Notes: generated from the letters alone by a model not told the origin. DNA of 64,000 nucleotides from Acidobacteriota bacterium (GCA_035471785.1 DATIPQ010000062.1:1-64000), one strand, 5' to 3'; shown: positions 15,706 to 25,310, counted from the first letter of the stretch. Translations and numbers: made by a program.

Positions 15706-17316
15706 ATGGTTGAACTGAGAAAGCGTCCAGTGGTGCTCATCGTGCGCGACGGATGGGGCCACAACCCCTATCCCGAGTGGAACGAGGCCAACGCCGTCTA
15801 CCTGGCCGACACTCCCGTCAACGACCGCCTGGTCAAAGACTATCCGACCGTCCAGATCCATACCTCGGGGGAGGACGCGGGATTGCCCCAGGGCGTCATG
15901 GGCAACAGCGAGGTGGGCCATCAGAACATCGGGGCGGGACGCATCGTCGATCAGGAGATCATGCGCATCACCCGGTCCATCCGCGACGGGAGCTTCTTCG
16001 CCAACGAGAAGCTGCTGGGGGCCTTCCGTCACGCCCGCGAGAATGGCGGCTGCGTGCACCTGCTGGGCCTGTTCTCGGACGGCCGCGTCCACAGCGACAT
16101 GCAGCACGCCTTCGCCGTCATCGACTTGTGCGCCCGCCTCGATTTCCCGTCCGAACGCTTTTTCGTCCACGTCATAACCGACGGACGCGACACGCCGCCC
16201 CAAAGCGGAATCGAGTTCATCGGGCAGTTGCAGGAGCATCTGGGCAAAGCCGGGGTGGGACGCGTGGCCAGCGTCATCGGGCGCTACTACGCCATGGACC
16301 GCGACCACCGCTGGGACCGGGTGGAAGAAGCCTACCGCATGCTGACCCAGGGCGCCGACAAGGTCTTCTCCAGCGCCCGGGCCGCCGTTCAGCACTACTA
16401 TGACCATCCCAGTGAGCCGAGCCGCCGCGGCGACGAGTTCATCACCGCTTCCAGCATCGCCCCGCAAGGGCAGGTGGACTCCAAACAGACCGTCAAGGCG
16501 GGCGACTCCCTCATCTTCTTCAACTTCCGCGGCGACCGTCCCCGTGAATTGACCAAGGCCTTTACCTTCTCCGACCGGGACTGGGCAGAGGTCAAGGGCG
16601 GGGGATTCGATCGGGGAGAAAAAATCGACGATCTCTACTTCGCCACCATGAGCGCCTACGAGCAGGGACTGCCGGTGGAGGTGATCTTCCAGAAGCCCCC
16701 CAAGATGAAAAACATTCTGGGGCAATACCTCAGCGAACTGGAATTGCGCCAGTTCCGCTGCGCCGAGACCGAGAAGTTCCCTCACGTCACCTTCTTTTTC
16801 AATGACTACCGCGACGATCCCTTTCCCGGAGAGGACCGTCAGATCCTGCCTTCGCCCCGCGACGTCTCGACCTATGACCAGAAGCCGGAGATGTCGGCCC
16901 CCCAGGTCACTGAGGAAATGCTGCGCCGCATCGCTTCCGGCCGCTACCACCTTTTCGTTCTCAACTATGCCAACGGCGACATGGTGGGGCACACCGGCTC
17001 GCTGCCGGCCGCCGTCAAGGCGGTGGAAGCCGTCGACCGCTGCGTGGGCAGGGTCGTGGAAGCCGTGCTGGCCAAGGGAGGCGCGCTGCTGGTGACTGCC
17101 GATCACGGCAATTGCGAGCAGATGGTCGATCCCCGCAGCGGCGGTCCCCACACTGCCCACACCACTTACGACGTCGACCTCATCCTGGTGGACGACGAAC
17201 TGAAGGGCGCTACGCTGCGCCAGGGAGGGCGCTTGGCCGACATCGCTCCCACTCTGCTGGCCCTGATGGGTCTTCCTCGACCCCAAGAGATGACCGGCCG
17301 TTCTCTGCTCGATTGA
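15706..17316 (+). CDS. gpmI: 2,3-bisphosphoglycerate-independent phosphoglycerate mutase
   Basis: 536 residues, within the usual 510-550. It interconverts 3- and 2-phosphoglycerate in glycolysis/gluconeogenesis using two Mn2+ ions. The catalytic serine lies in GVMGNSEVGHQNIGAGR near residue 65. Other family motifs are VHVITDGRDTPPQSG near 155, SVIGRYYAMDRDHRWDRV near 190, NYANGDMVGHTG near 420 and LLVTADHGNCEQM near 462. The start is ATG 15706; an upstream in-frame start at 15676 is less likely because the residues before MVELRKRPVVLIVRDGWG are not conserved-looking. Confidence 0.95.
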   Translation: MVELRKRPVVLIVRDGWGHNPYPEWNEANAVYLADTPVNDRLVKDYPTVQIHTSGEDAGLPQGVMGNSEVGHQNIGAGRIVDQEIMRITRSIRDGSFFANEKLLGAFRHARENGGCVHLLGLFSDGRVHSDMQHAFAVIDLCARLDFPSERFFVHVITDGRDTPPQSGIEFIGQLQEHLGKAGVGRVASVIGRYYAMDRDHRWDRVEEAYRMLTQGADKVFSSARAAVQHYYDHPSEPSRRGDEFITASSIAPQGQVDSKQTVKAGDSLIFFNFRGDRPRELTKAFTFSDRDWAEVKGGGFDRGEKIDDLYFATMSAYEQGLPVEVIFQKPPKMKNILGQYLSELELRQFRCAETEKFPHVTFFFNDYRDDPFPGEDRQILPSPRDVSTYDQKPEMSAPQVTEEMLRRIASGRYHLFVLNYANGDMVGHTGSLPAAVKAVEAVDRCVGRVVEAVLAKGGALLVTADHGNCEQMVDPRSGGPHTAHTTYDVDLILVDDELKGATLRQGGRLADIAPTLLALMGLPRPQEMTGRSLLD

Positions 17317-17399
17317 CCCGCTATCGAACTTCGCAATCCGCTACTGCGAACTTCGCCCTCGTCCGCACCGTCGGGCCCAAGAGTGCTAGCATTCGGGCC

Positions 17400-18743
17400 A
17401 TGGAGGAGCGGCGATTTTTCTGGGCGCCCATGGCGCCCCGGGAGAGTGACTTTCAGCAGCGGCGGGCCCTGGGCATGGGGCTGGCATCGGTCTTCGCCGA
17501 CTTGATGGCGGGCTACGGGCTGGATTTCCCCACCTTCGGGGTGCGTCCCGGGGACTACTCCACCCCGGCTGAGTTCTTCATGCAAACGCCCGGACATCCC
17601 GGCTGGGTGGGAGTGTGCGGCTGTTACGGCGACTCGCTTGCTCAGATCGGCTTTCAACTCATCGACGTGGCCGGCTCGCGGGTATTGGACGAGACCAGTT
17701 TCCCGGGACCCGGCGGGGGAGGGGATGAGTGGACGCGTCCTCTGGCCCTGTGGCTGGCTGAGGGGACGGGCCACTCGGGTCTCAGCCTGCCCGATGCCCC
17801 GCAGTCCCCGCCTGAGGAGGCGGGAGAATTGCTGGCCGAAGCTCATGCCGCCGGCCTGAAATGGATGGCCGGCGAGGTCTCCACCCCCTACGACCGGGAG
17901 TTCCAGAAGGCTCTGATCGGGGCGTTCGCTCACTTCGACGCTCACATCGGCCGTTCCCGCCCGGAGCCCGCCATCCGTCAGGCCCTGCTGTGGCTGGCTC
18001 AAGAGCTGGGCGACTTTCAGCGCCGCCTGGCCCAGCAGCAAGGCGACGTGCTGGAGGAGATGGGCGCCAATCTCGATCCGGCCCCCATCAAGCCGGTATG
18101 GGAGATGTTGAGGAAAGGAATCGAGCAGGGCGCCGATGGCCTGGCCTTCCGGGCTTGCCGCGGCTACGTCAACCTGGCCCTGGGACGGCCCACGGCGGCG
18201 CTGGAGGATTTCCGCCTTCTGCAACGCCGCCGGCCTGTCCACGGCCACTTGGCCCTGGCCCGCGCCTACGAGCGCATGGAAGAGCCCGATCAGGCCGTCA
18301 GGGAGTTCTCGAGGGCTTTGAGGGCGTCCCCTCCCGATCAGCCTTATGTCGACGTCCTGGCCGGACTCGAATCGCCGCCCGCCCCCGGCTCTCCCTCCAT
18401 GCGCGCCCATTTGCTTTTCGCCCGCGGCCGTTGCCAGTGGCTCTTCGGCCGCTTCGGCCCGGCGCTGCAAGACCTGGGGCAATCGGTGAGGGAAGAGGGG
18501 CTGCGCATCCCCTCTCTGGAGATTCTGGCCCATCTCTACCGCGATTGGGCCCTGGCCCTGGACCGCCAGGGCCTTCCCCAGGCTGCCGACAAGCTGCGCC
18601 GTCATCTGGATGTCCTGGAAGACCTTTACAGAGTGCAGCCGAGCGTGCAGGATGTGGAGGCGGCCATCGACGCCGCCCGCCGGCTCAACGATCCGCAAGC
18701 CCTGCAACGCTGGCAACGGAGAGGACGAGAACTGCAATTATGA
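17400..18743 (+). CDS. Hypothetical protein with TPR-like helical C-terminal half
   Basis: 447 residues from the ATG at 17400 (MEERRFFWAPMAP). The N-terminal part (1-170) has Trp-, Gly- and Cys-containing stretches (ADLMAGYGLDFPTFGVRPGD, GWVGVCGCYGDSLAQIGFQL) that I do not recognise. From about 240 onward it is helical with TPR-like repeats (GRPTAALEDFRLLQRRRPVH, PDQAVREFSRALRASPPDQ). No signal peptide. Its stop overlaps the next gene's ATG (ATGA), so it is likely co-translated with the DapB-like reductase. The GC-rich frame is open further upstream into gpmI, but that part is out-of-frame gpmI sequence. Confidence 0.75.
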   Translation: MEERRFFWAPMAPRESDFQQRRALGMGLASVFADLMAGYGLDFPTFGVRPGDYSTPAEFFMQTPGHPGWVGVCGCYGDSLAQIGFQLIDVAGSRVLDETSFPGPGGGGDEWTRPLALWLAEGTGHSGLSLPDAPQSPPEEAGELLAEAHAAGLKWMAGEVSTPYDREFQKALIGAFAHFDAHIGRSRPEPAIRQALLWLAQELGDFQRRLAQQQGDVLEEMGANLDPAPIKPVWEMLRKGIEQGADGLAFRACRGYVNLALGRPTAALEDFRLLQRRRPVHGHLALARAYERMEEPDQAVREFSRALRASPPDQPYVDVLAGLESPPAPGSPSMRAHLLFARGRCQWLFGRFGPALQDLGQSVREEGLRIPSLEILAHLYRDWALALDRQGLPQAADKLRRHLDVLEDLYRVQPSVQDVEAAIDAARRLNDPQALQRWQRRGRELQL

Positions 18744-19738
18744 GGAAGAGAATCAAGGTCATCCAATGCGGACTGGGTCCCATCGGCCTGCGGCTGACCC
18801 ACCTCCTGGCCCAGCGGCCCTGGATCGAGATCGTGGGCGCGGTCGACATCAATCCGGAGAAAGAGGGGGAATCCCTGGACGCGCTGGCCGAGTTGCGCCA
18901 GCCTTTGGACGTCAAAGTCGTGTCCGGCTTTGAAGACCTGCAAGGAGTAGCCGCCCACGTCGTCATCCTCACCACCTCATCGCAATTGCAACAGACCGGC
19001 CCTCTGATACTGGAGTGCGTGGCCCGCGGGTGGGAAGTGGTCTCGACCTGCGAAGAGCTGGCCTTTCCCTGGGAGACCCATCCCGAGCTCTCCTCCCGCA
19101 TCGACAGCGAAGCCCGCCGGCAGGGCGTCAGCGTATTGGGCACCGGCATCAATCCCGGCTTTCTCATGGACTATCTTCCCGCCGCCGCCACCGGACTCTG
19201 CCAGCGCGTCGACAGCATCCGGGTCGAGCGCATTCAGGACGCCGTCTTCCGCCGCTTGCCCTTTCAGCGCAAGATCGGCGCCGGACTGCCGCCTCGAGAA
19301 TTCACCCGGCGCGTCGAGGAGGGCAGCCTGCGCCACGTGGGACTGACCGAATCGATGCACCTGATGGCCGCCTGCCTGGGCTGGACGCTGGAACGGACCG
19401 AAGACGAGGTGGAACCCGTCATCGCCGAGCGAGAAGTCGAGTTGGAAGACCACACCATCCAGCCCGGACAGGCCCTGGGCGTAAAGCAGACGGGCCGCGG
19501 ATGGCGTGACGGGCTGGAAGTGATGACGCTGGTCTTCCAGGCTGCCGTGGGGCAGGAGAATCCCCGCGACCGCATCCATATCATGGGCTCGCCTCCCCTG
19601 GAGATCGTCATTCCCGGCGGCGTCAACGGAGACATCGGAACCTGCGCCATCACCGCCAACGCCGCCCATACCATCCTGCGCGCCCCCGCCGGCTTGCGCA
19701 CCATGGCCGACATCCCTCTGGTGAGTTGCCGCAACTGA
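18740..19738 (+). CDS. DapB-like NAD(P)-dependent reductase (2,4-diaminopentanoate dehydrogenase-like)
   Basis: 332 residues. The N-terminal Rossmann motif is VIQCGLGPIGLRLTHLLAQR at about 7-26, followed by EIVGAVDINPEKEG. The middle carries VVSTCEELAFPWETHPEL and SVLGTGINPGFLMDYLPAAA, motifs shared by dihydrodipicolinate reductase-like proteins and 2,4-diaminopentanoate dehydrogenase (Ord), which acts in ornithine degradation. The specific substrate cannot be told from sequence, and no other ornithine-pathway gene lies nearby. It overlaps the preceding TPR-protein gene by four bases. Confidence 0.8.
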   Translation: MRKRIKVIQCGLGPIGLRLTHLLAQRPWIEIVGAVDINPEKEGESLDALAELRQPLDVKVVSGFEDLQGVAAHVVILTTSSQLQQTGPLILECVARGWEVVSTCEELAFPWETHPELSSRIDSEARRQGVSVLGTGINPGFLMDYLPAAATGLCQRVDSIRVERIQDAVFRRLPFQRKIGAGLPPREFTRRVEEGSLRHVGLTESMHLMAACLGWTLERTEDEVEPVIAEREVELEDHTIQPGQALGVKQTGRGWRDGLEVMTLVFQAAVGQENPRDRIHIMGSPPLEIVIPGGVNGDIGTCAITANAAHTILRAPAGLRTMADIPLVSCRN

Positions 19739-19830
19739 TCGGTTTCGGGCGTCCCGTCCCGGCTTGAGCGCTCTCGCCGGGATGCGGTTGTGATATCTTT
19801 AAAGACTCCTGTCTTTCTCAGAGGTGCCCC

Positions 19831-20949
19831 TTGAAGAATAGTCATTCCCCGCTTTTTCTGGCAGTCATCGCCCTTCTTCTCTCCGCTTCCGGTCTTGCCC
19901 AGGCTCCGGACATCCTGACCCTTTCCGGCAAGGTCGTGATGGAAGACGGCTCGGCCCCTCCCCATGAGGTGAAGGTCGAGTTCTTGTGCAATGCCCGCGT
20001 CATCCAGGTGGCCCGGACGCGCCACGAGGGCAGCTTCCATTTTCGCCTGGGCGAGGCGCGGCGACCGACCGAGTTGAGCGCCAGTTCGGCCGGTCCGGAT
20101 ACGCTGGAGGTGGGAGGCCGCGGCATCGGAGGGTTGAGAGCTGGAGGCGGCCTGCGCGAAAGCGGCGACGGGCGTTACGATCTCACCAATTGCGAAATCA
20201 GGGTGACCCCCCGGCCCGACTGGCGCGCCAACAAGATCACGCTGGGCGTGGAGAGCATCTTCGAGCCTGACGTCGGCGTCATTACGATTCACCAGGTGCA
20301 GCCCACGGCCGGCACTTTGGTCAGCGCTTCGACCCTGTCGGCCCCCAAAGATGCGGTCAAAGCGCTCAACAAGGCCAAGAAAGAGCTGGGCCGGAAGAAT
20401 CCCAGATATGAGCGTGCCGCCGGTCATGCCCAGCAGGCGGTGGAAATCTATCCCGGTTTCGCCGAAGCCTGGAAGTTCCTGGGGGACACCCAGTTGGGAA
20501 TGGATGAGCGGGATGCCGCCTACCAGGCCTACCGGAAGGCCATTGAAGCCGATGCCAATTTCGTTCCGCCCTATCTGACTCTGGCTGAAATGGAGCTTGA
20601 GCAGTACCGCTATCAGCAAGCGCTCGAGTACACCGATAAGCTGGTGGAGCTGACTCCCAACGATTCCAAGGCTCACTACTACAACGGTCTGGCCCGCTAC
20701 AGCACGGGCGGATTGGAAGAGGCCATGGAGTCCTTCGCCGTCATCGAGAAGAACGGGGCCATCGAGCAGTATCCGGGCTCATTGTTGATGATGGGGGACG
20801 CCATGGCCCGCCAGGGACAAGTCGCGGGCGCCGCCAAGTACCTGCGCCGTTATCTTGAGGTGGGCCAGCCCTCCCCCGAGATGGAAGAAAAGATCCGCCG
20901 CCAGCTCCAGGTTTGGGCGGAGCAGGGCCTGATCGAAGAGGCCGGCTAA
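19831..20949 (+). CDS. Secreted TPR protein with N-terminal carboxypeptidase-regulatory-like domain
   Basis: 372 residues. The start is a TTG at 19831 (CCCTTGAAGAAT), giving a signal peptide MKNSHSPLFLAVIALLLSAS. A beta-sandwich-like segment follows (LTLSGKVVMEDGSAPPHEVK), resembling the regulatory domain found in many acidobacterial exported proteins. Four or so TPR units occupy about 200-350 (DERDAAYQAYRKAIEADANF, YRYQQALEYTDKLVELTPND). The function is unknown, probably periplasmic protein-protein binding. A GAGGTG-containing sequence lies before the TTG. Confidence 0.78.
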   Translation: MKNSHSPLFLAVIALLLSASGLAQAPDILTLSGKVVMEDGSAPPHEVKVEFLCNARVIQVARTRHEGSFHFRLGEARRPTELSASSAGPDTLEVGGRGIGGLRAGGGLRESGDGRYDLTNCEIRVTPRPDWRANKITLGVESIFEPDVGVITIHQVQPTAGTLVSASTLSAPKDAVKALNKAKKELGRKNPRYERAAGHAQQAVEIYPGFAEAWKFLGDTQLGMDERDAAYQAYRKAIEADANFVPPYLTLAEMELEQYRYQQALEYTDKLVELTPNDSKAHYYNGLARYSTGGLEEAMESFAVIEKNGAIEQYPGSLLMMGDAMARQGQVAGAAKYLRRYLEVGQPSPEMEEKIRRQLQVWAEQGLIEEAG

Positions 20950-20959
20950 GCGGCCTTTG

Positions 20960-21305
20960 CTGCAGTGCGTCGCAAGTCTTGATCCACCCAGTTGCGTTAT
21001 TGCACCCTCTCCAGCGTTCGGACCTTCGCACACCTGAAGGCAAGGTGGCGCCCGCGGTCTCGCTATGCTCGCCGGGGCTTACCCTGATGGGCCAACGAAT
21101 CTGTCCCTTGCAGGGACAAGAAAGGGAGCCAGCGCCGGTGTTGAAAGCCAAGTCCGGGCTCGCTGAAAGCGAGCGATGCGCCAGCCCAGGGTGGGACCCG
21201 CGGCGAGCGAAGCGTCGCAAGGGTCAGAACCCTGGGTCATTGTAGTTCAGCCATCCAGGCTGAAAGCGTGGAATAACGCAACGGGGCCGGCTCAAGACCT
21301 TCCGC
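20960..21305 (+). repeat. MITE-like dispersed element, copy 1 (diverged)
   Basis: This fills most of the 20950-21330 spacer. The left end TGCAGTGCGTCGCAAGTCTT matches the ends of the copies at 36667 and 45733. Inner blocks shared with those copies include GTTGAAAGCCAAGTCCGGGC, TCGCTGAAAGCGAGCG, and AATCTGTCCCTTGCAGGGAC. At the right end, GCGTGGAATAACGCAACG...GGCTCAAGACCTT is an inverted version of the left end, so this copy seems to carry the same terminal module at both sides. Many substitutions show it is old. No protein is encoded. Confidence 0.75.
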
Positions 21306-21325
21306 CGCCGCCGTTCCATCGACGC

Positions 21326-21363
21326 AATAAAAAGGCCGGCCCGGGGTGAACCGGGCCGGCCTT
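21326..21363 (-). terminator. Rho-independent terminator of the Oar-like receptor gene
   Basis: A 13-bp perfect stem (AAGGCCGGCCCGG at 21332-21344 with its complement at 21351-21363) and a 6-base loop are followed on the minus strand by TTTTTATT. It lies 24 bp past the stop of the Oar-like gene. Confidence 0.88.
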
Positions 21364-21386
21364 CAGATGTCGCCTTTGCAGAGGTC

Positions 21387-24300
21387 TTAGAATTCGTACT
21401 TAAGACCGAACTGCATGACGCGTGGCATACCTTGGATGCCGGTGATGTTGAACCAATTCGGCGGCGGCTCGCCTTCTTGCGGATCAACCAGCACGCCGGT
21501 GTTTCCAGGCGCTCCTAAGCGCTGGGTGTTGGTGGCGTTGAAGACCTCCCAGCGGAACACGACTTGGTGGCTCTCGTTGTAAGGCATGCGGAAAGCCTTA
21601 TGGAGACCGAAGTCGAGGGTAATGAAGGAGGAGCGGTTGAAGACGTTGCGGTCGCCCACTTCCCCGGCGTAGGCGTCGCGGAAGCTGTTGTAGGCGAACT
21701 GGACGTCGGGGAAGAAGTTGGGATTGTCGCCGCTCTTGGTGGGACCCGGACGCGGGTCGCGGATGCGGGTCACGTTGCTGGAGAGGTTCCAGTTGGTGGC
21801 CCAGCGGGCGGACTCGAAGGGGCTGCCGATGGGCCGTCCCGAGTTCCAGCGGAAGACGCCGTTGAAGGCCCATCCGCCCAGTACGCCGTTAACGATGCTG
21901 TTGGAGTTGGTTCCGAAGCGCCGTCCCCGGCCAAAAGGCAGGTTCCACAGCCAGTTGGCGTTGACGATGTGCTGGGTGTTGAAGTCTGAAACCGAGTGGC
22001 TCAGGTCCAGATTCAAAGGGTTGACGATAAACGCCGCTCCGAAGGTGCCGCTGGTCTGCAGACCGGAGGCCGTATCGAACGACTTCGACCAGGTCCAGTT
22101 GAAGTCGAAGTTGAGCGAATCGCCGAAGCGCTCGCGCACCGTGACGGCCAGAGCGTGGTAGTCCGACTCGGCGATGGTGCTGAAGGCCGAGAAGGCCGCG
22201 TACTGCGGGTGGAAGAACATGCAGCTACGGCCGTCTCCCAGTCCGCAGTCGATTTCGCCGCGGGTGTCGAGGATGGCCTGGAAGAAGGTCCAGTCGAGGA
22301 TGTCGAAGCCGCCGGCTCTTCCCCGAGCCACCAGGCCGTAGGCGTTGGTGGTGGCCGTTCCGCCAAAACCGAAGTTGAGGTTGGGGAACAGGTTCTCGAA
22401 GAAGGGGATGGCTCCGATGTCTTCAACCGGCGTGTCGGCCAGACGGTTGTCCATCAGGATGCGGGCCGCCTGGTAGAACGACTGGCCGGAGGCCGGGTCC
22501 ACCAGGTTGTTGAGATGCATGATGTCGCGGGTGGCCAGCAGGTTGCGGGCGCTGCGTCCGATGTATCCCGCTTCGATGAAGAGCCCGTCTCCGAACTCGC
22601 GTCCGATGGAGAAGTTCCAACTGTAGTTGACGGGAGTGGTGAGCGCGCTGTCCAAAGAGGACTCGATGCGGCGCGACCGGTCGGAGGGCGTATTGAGCGG
22701 GAAGGTCAAGTCCGTGGGCGTGGGGATTCCCGGAAGCGACCGGATGTCCTGGCCGAAACCTGTGAAGAGGGGCGCCAGATTGTCGGTCACATTGTAGGTC
22801 TCCGCCGCGATGGTGGTCGAAGAGGAGAAGCCCAAGGTGTTGTTGAGGTCGAAGGAAACCGCCAGTTGGCTTCCGATGCGGTCGTAGGTCATGGCGAAGC
22901 CGCCGCGGAAGACCGATTCGCCGTTGCGTCCGAAAAGGGCGCCCAGGAAGCCGCCGTCGAAGTTGGGAGACCAGGCGGCCGAGATTCTGGGAGCGAAGTT
23001 GTTGTAGTCGGTCGGGTAGTATCCGTCCTTGCCGTAGAAAGGCCCGGAGGTGTCGACGATGACGGGCTGGTTAAAGGGCACGCCCATGTTGGCCGAAGCC
23101 ACCCGCTGCTGGAAGATGGTGTCCAGCGGAACGGTGGGCTGCACCTGAAAGCCCTGGGTCTCGTTGACCGGCGTGTTGACGCCCCAGCGCAGACCCAGAT
23201 TGAGGGTCAACTCGGGAGTGACCTGCCAGGCGTCCTCGAAATAGAACTCGTACTCCTCGGTGGCGAAATTCCGGTCGGTGGGGGTTCCGCTGGGGAGCAG
23301 CGAGCCGTCGGCGTCGAAGGTGAAGTTGGCCGTGTACTGGCTGAAGCGACCCAGCACGGCGGCCACGGCGTTCTGCAAAACGCGTTCGGAGGCCGGCGCC
23401 AAGTCGTCGATGGGATCGGAAAGCACCGAGCCGGCTCCCTGGTAGAAGCCCAGGTTGGTAACGGCGTCGTCAAAGGCATTGGCGAAGGTGGCCCGGTTGT
23501 TGTCGATGAGGCGGATGTTGGTTCCGAACTGCAGCGTGTGAGAACCCTTGATCCAGGATATGTCGTTGATGATGTTGTGAGTGGGCGTGGTGCGGTTGAG
23601 CGTGCGGCTGTAGTCGAACTCCTGGAAGACGTCCCTGAAACGGTAGGAGTTTTCACCCGAGTCGCCTTGCTGAGAGAAGGCCTGACGCGTCAGTCCGTAG
23701 CGGAAGGTGTTGATCAAGGTCGGCTTGATCGTCCAGGTATGGCCGGCGCCGATCCCGAAGGGGTGGCTCCAAAGGCCGGGCGAGGGTCCTCCGGGGAAGC
23801 GGGGCAGCAGCGGGTTCTCAGCCGCGCTGAACTGCTGGTTGTCCCACTGGTAGTTGCTGCGGATGAAAAGCTGCTGGTTGTCGCTGAGGTTGAAGTCGAC
23901 TTTGCCGATCCAGGTGTTCTGATCCAGCGGCGTCGAGTCGTTGAAGCGGAATCCGCTGGTGTTGAAGCCATCGCCCACCGAACTGTCGTTGGCGGGGAAA
24001 CGCTGGGCGGCGTCGGCAAAAACGGCCAGCGCCACCGGGTTGACTCCGCCCGTTGCCGGATAGAGGTTGAGGATGTCGTCGGGCGTCAATGTGACGGTTT
24101 CGCCGGACGTGTTCTGGTACCTGACCAGTCCTTGTCCCAGATGGGGAAGAGGCACGGTATTGATGCGGTTCGACTGGCTGCGGTCCTTGCGGCCTTCGTA
24201 ATTGAAAAAGAAGAAAGCCTTGTCCCTGGCGATGGGACCTCCGATGGAACCTCCGAAGAGGTTTCGCAGCAGGACCGGCGTGTCGAGGCCGTCGTCCTCG

Positions 24301-25130
24301 GTTCCGAAACGTCCGTCCTCGCCCGCCGTCTGAACACGGTTGTTGAAGAAGTCATTGGCCGTGGTGGCGGTGTTGCGGTGGAAGTGATAGAGCGATCCGT
24401 GCCAGTCGTTGGTGCCTGACTTGGTGACCAACGAGACCTGCCCGCCCGAGGAGCGGCCCTGACTGGCATTGGGGTTGGTGACGGTGACGCGGAATTCCTG
24501 CACCGAGTCGGGCGTCACCCGCAAGACCGGCGTGAAGGCCGTACCCGTCTGCTGCTCGTTGACGTCGATCCCGTCCAGCGTCAGGTTCGATTGGTCGCGA
24601 CGGGCTCCCGTCACGTTGCCCTGGACGTCGACTCCGGGCTGCAGGCTGAGCAGGTTCACGACGTTGCGCGATTCGAGCGGCAGGTTGACGATCTGATTTT
24701 CATTAAAAGTGTTGCCGATAGTGGCGTCCGAGGTGTTCAGGACTTGCTCGGCGGCCCCGGTAATGGTGACCACCTCGCTAATCTCCCCCAATTCCAATTT
24801 GAGATCCAGAGTGGCGGGGGTGTCGACCAACAAACGGACGTCTCTCGCCGTGGTGGTTTTGAAGCCGGCCTGTTCGGCGCGAATCGTATAGGTCCCCGGC
24901 GAAAGTTGCAGGAACTGATAACGGCCCTCGTCATTAGTGAGAACCGACCGCTCAGCTCCAGCCGCCGACACCGCAGTGACTGTCGCGCCGGGTACGATGC
25001 CGCCCTGGGGATCCTTTACGGTCCCAGTCAGCGACGTCGTCTGCCCGAACAGACTGGTGCAGCTCAGGGCCACAAAGCATAGGACCCAGGCAGCCGCAAA
25101 TAAGGTTTTCAAACAACGCTGTCGTGACAT
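21387..25130 (-). CDS. Oar-like TonB-dependent outer membrane receptor
   Basis: 1247 residues. A signal peptide (1-29, ending LFGQ) is followed by a carboxypeptidase-regulatory-like domain (SLTGTVKDPQGGIVPGATVT at about 32-51, NDEGRYQFLQLSPGTYTIRA). The plug domain contains NLPLESRNVVNLLSLQPGVD and LTLDGIDVNEQQTGTAF. A long beta-barrel with many aromatic turns ends in MQFGLKYEF, a C-terminal aromatic signal for barrel assembly. Such Oar/TonB proteins are greatly expanded in Acidobacteriota and probably import or bind large organic ligands; the ligand is unknown. GGGAGG lies just upstream of the ATG on the minus strand. It has its own terminator and is divergent from the GWxTD gene. Confidence 0.93.
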   Translation of the reverse strand: MSRQRCLKTLFAAAWVLCFVALSCTSLFGQTTSLTGTVKDPQGGIVPGATVTAVSAAGAERSVLTNDEGRYQFLQLSPGTYTIRAEQAGFKTTTARDVRLLVDTPATLDLKLELGEISEVVTITGAAEQVLNTSDATIGNTFNENQIVNLPLESRNVVNLLSLQPGVDVQGNVTGARRDQSNLTLDGIDVNEQQTGTAFTPVLRVTPDSVQEFRVTVTNPNASQGRSSGGQVSLVTKSGTNDWHGSLYHFHRNTATTANDFFNNRVQTAGEDGRFGTEDDGLDTPVLLRNLFGGSIGGPIARDKAFFFFNYEGRKDRSQSNRINTVPLPHLGQGLVRYQNTSGETVTLTPDDILNLYPATGGVNPVALAVFADAAQRFPANDSSVGDGFNTSGFRFNDSTPLDQNTWIGKVDFNLSDNQQLFIRSNYQWDNQQFSAAENPLLPRFPGGPSPGLWSHPFGIGAGHTWTIKPTLINTFRYGLTRQAFSQQGDSGENSYRFRDVFQEFDYSRTLNRTTPTHNIINDISWIKGSHTLQFGTNIRLIDNNRATFANAFDDAVTNLGFYQGAGSVLSDPIDDLAPASERVLQNAVAAVLGRFSQYTANFTFDADGSLLPSGTPTDRNFATEEYEFYFEDAWQVTPELTLNLGLRWGVNTPVNETQGFQVQPTVPLDTIFQQRVASANMGVPFNQPVIVDTSGPFYGKDGYYPTDYNNFAPRISAAWSPNFDGGFLGALFGRNGESVFRGGFAMTYDRIGSQLAVSFDLNNTLGFSSSTTIAAETYNVTDNLAPLFTGFGQDIRSLPGIPTPTDLTFPLNTPSDRSRRIESSLDSALTTPVNYSWNFSIGREFGDGLFIEAGYIGRSARNLLATRDIMHLNNLVDPASGQSFYQAARILMDNRLADTPVEDIGAIPFFENLFPNLNFGFGGTATTNAYGLVARGRAGGFDILDWTFFQAILDTRGEIDCGLGDGRSCMFFHPQYAAFSAFSTIAESDYHALAVTVRERFGDSLNFDFNWTWSKSFDTASGLQTSGTFGAAFIVNPLNLDLSHSVSDFNTQHIVNANWLWNLPFGRGRRFGTNSNSIVNGVLGGWAFNGVFRWNSGRPIGSPFESARWATNWNLSSNVTRIRDPRPGPTKSGDNPNFFPDVQFAYNSFRDAYAGEVGDRNVFNRSSFITLDFGLHKAFRMPYNESHQVVFRWEVFNATNTQRLGAPGNTGVLVDPQEGEPPPNWFNITGIQGMPRVMQFGLKYEF

Positions 25131-25281
25131 GCGGAATTACCTCCCTAGTCAATCCATCTGCGACGGCGCCTACCACAGGCCCGCGCAAAATAGCTAACGC
25201 ACTCGCCCAAAACGGTTTATGGGTGCCCTTTCTCCCAAAAGGCACGACCAAACAAATCTAGCCACGAGATTGTTGGCCGAA

Positions 25282-25310
25282 AGACTAGCAAATCCGATGC
25301 CACCTGTAAA
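25282..25310 (-). promoter_or_regulatory. Candidate sigma-70 promoter for the Oar-like gene
   Basis: On the minus strand TTTACA (25310-25305), a 17-base spacer and TAGTCT (25287-25282). Two mismatches in the -10 box. It lies about 150 bp upstream of the start codon. Confidence 0.3.

Noticed and set aside
17112-17399. N-terminal extension of the unknown TPR protein into gpmI
   Set aside because: It is out-of-frame gpmI sequence with Arg/Pro-rich content; the ATG at 17400 starts normal protein sequence.
21996-24419. Very long plus-strand open frame opposite the Oar-like gene
   Set aside because: It lies wholly inside the minus-strand receptor gene, whose signal peptide, plug and barrel motifs, ribosome site and terminator are convincing. 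The antisense frame is Gly/Val/Glu-rich with no motifs, a common result of high GC codon use.
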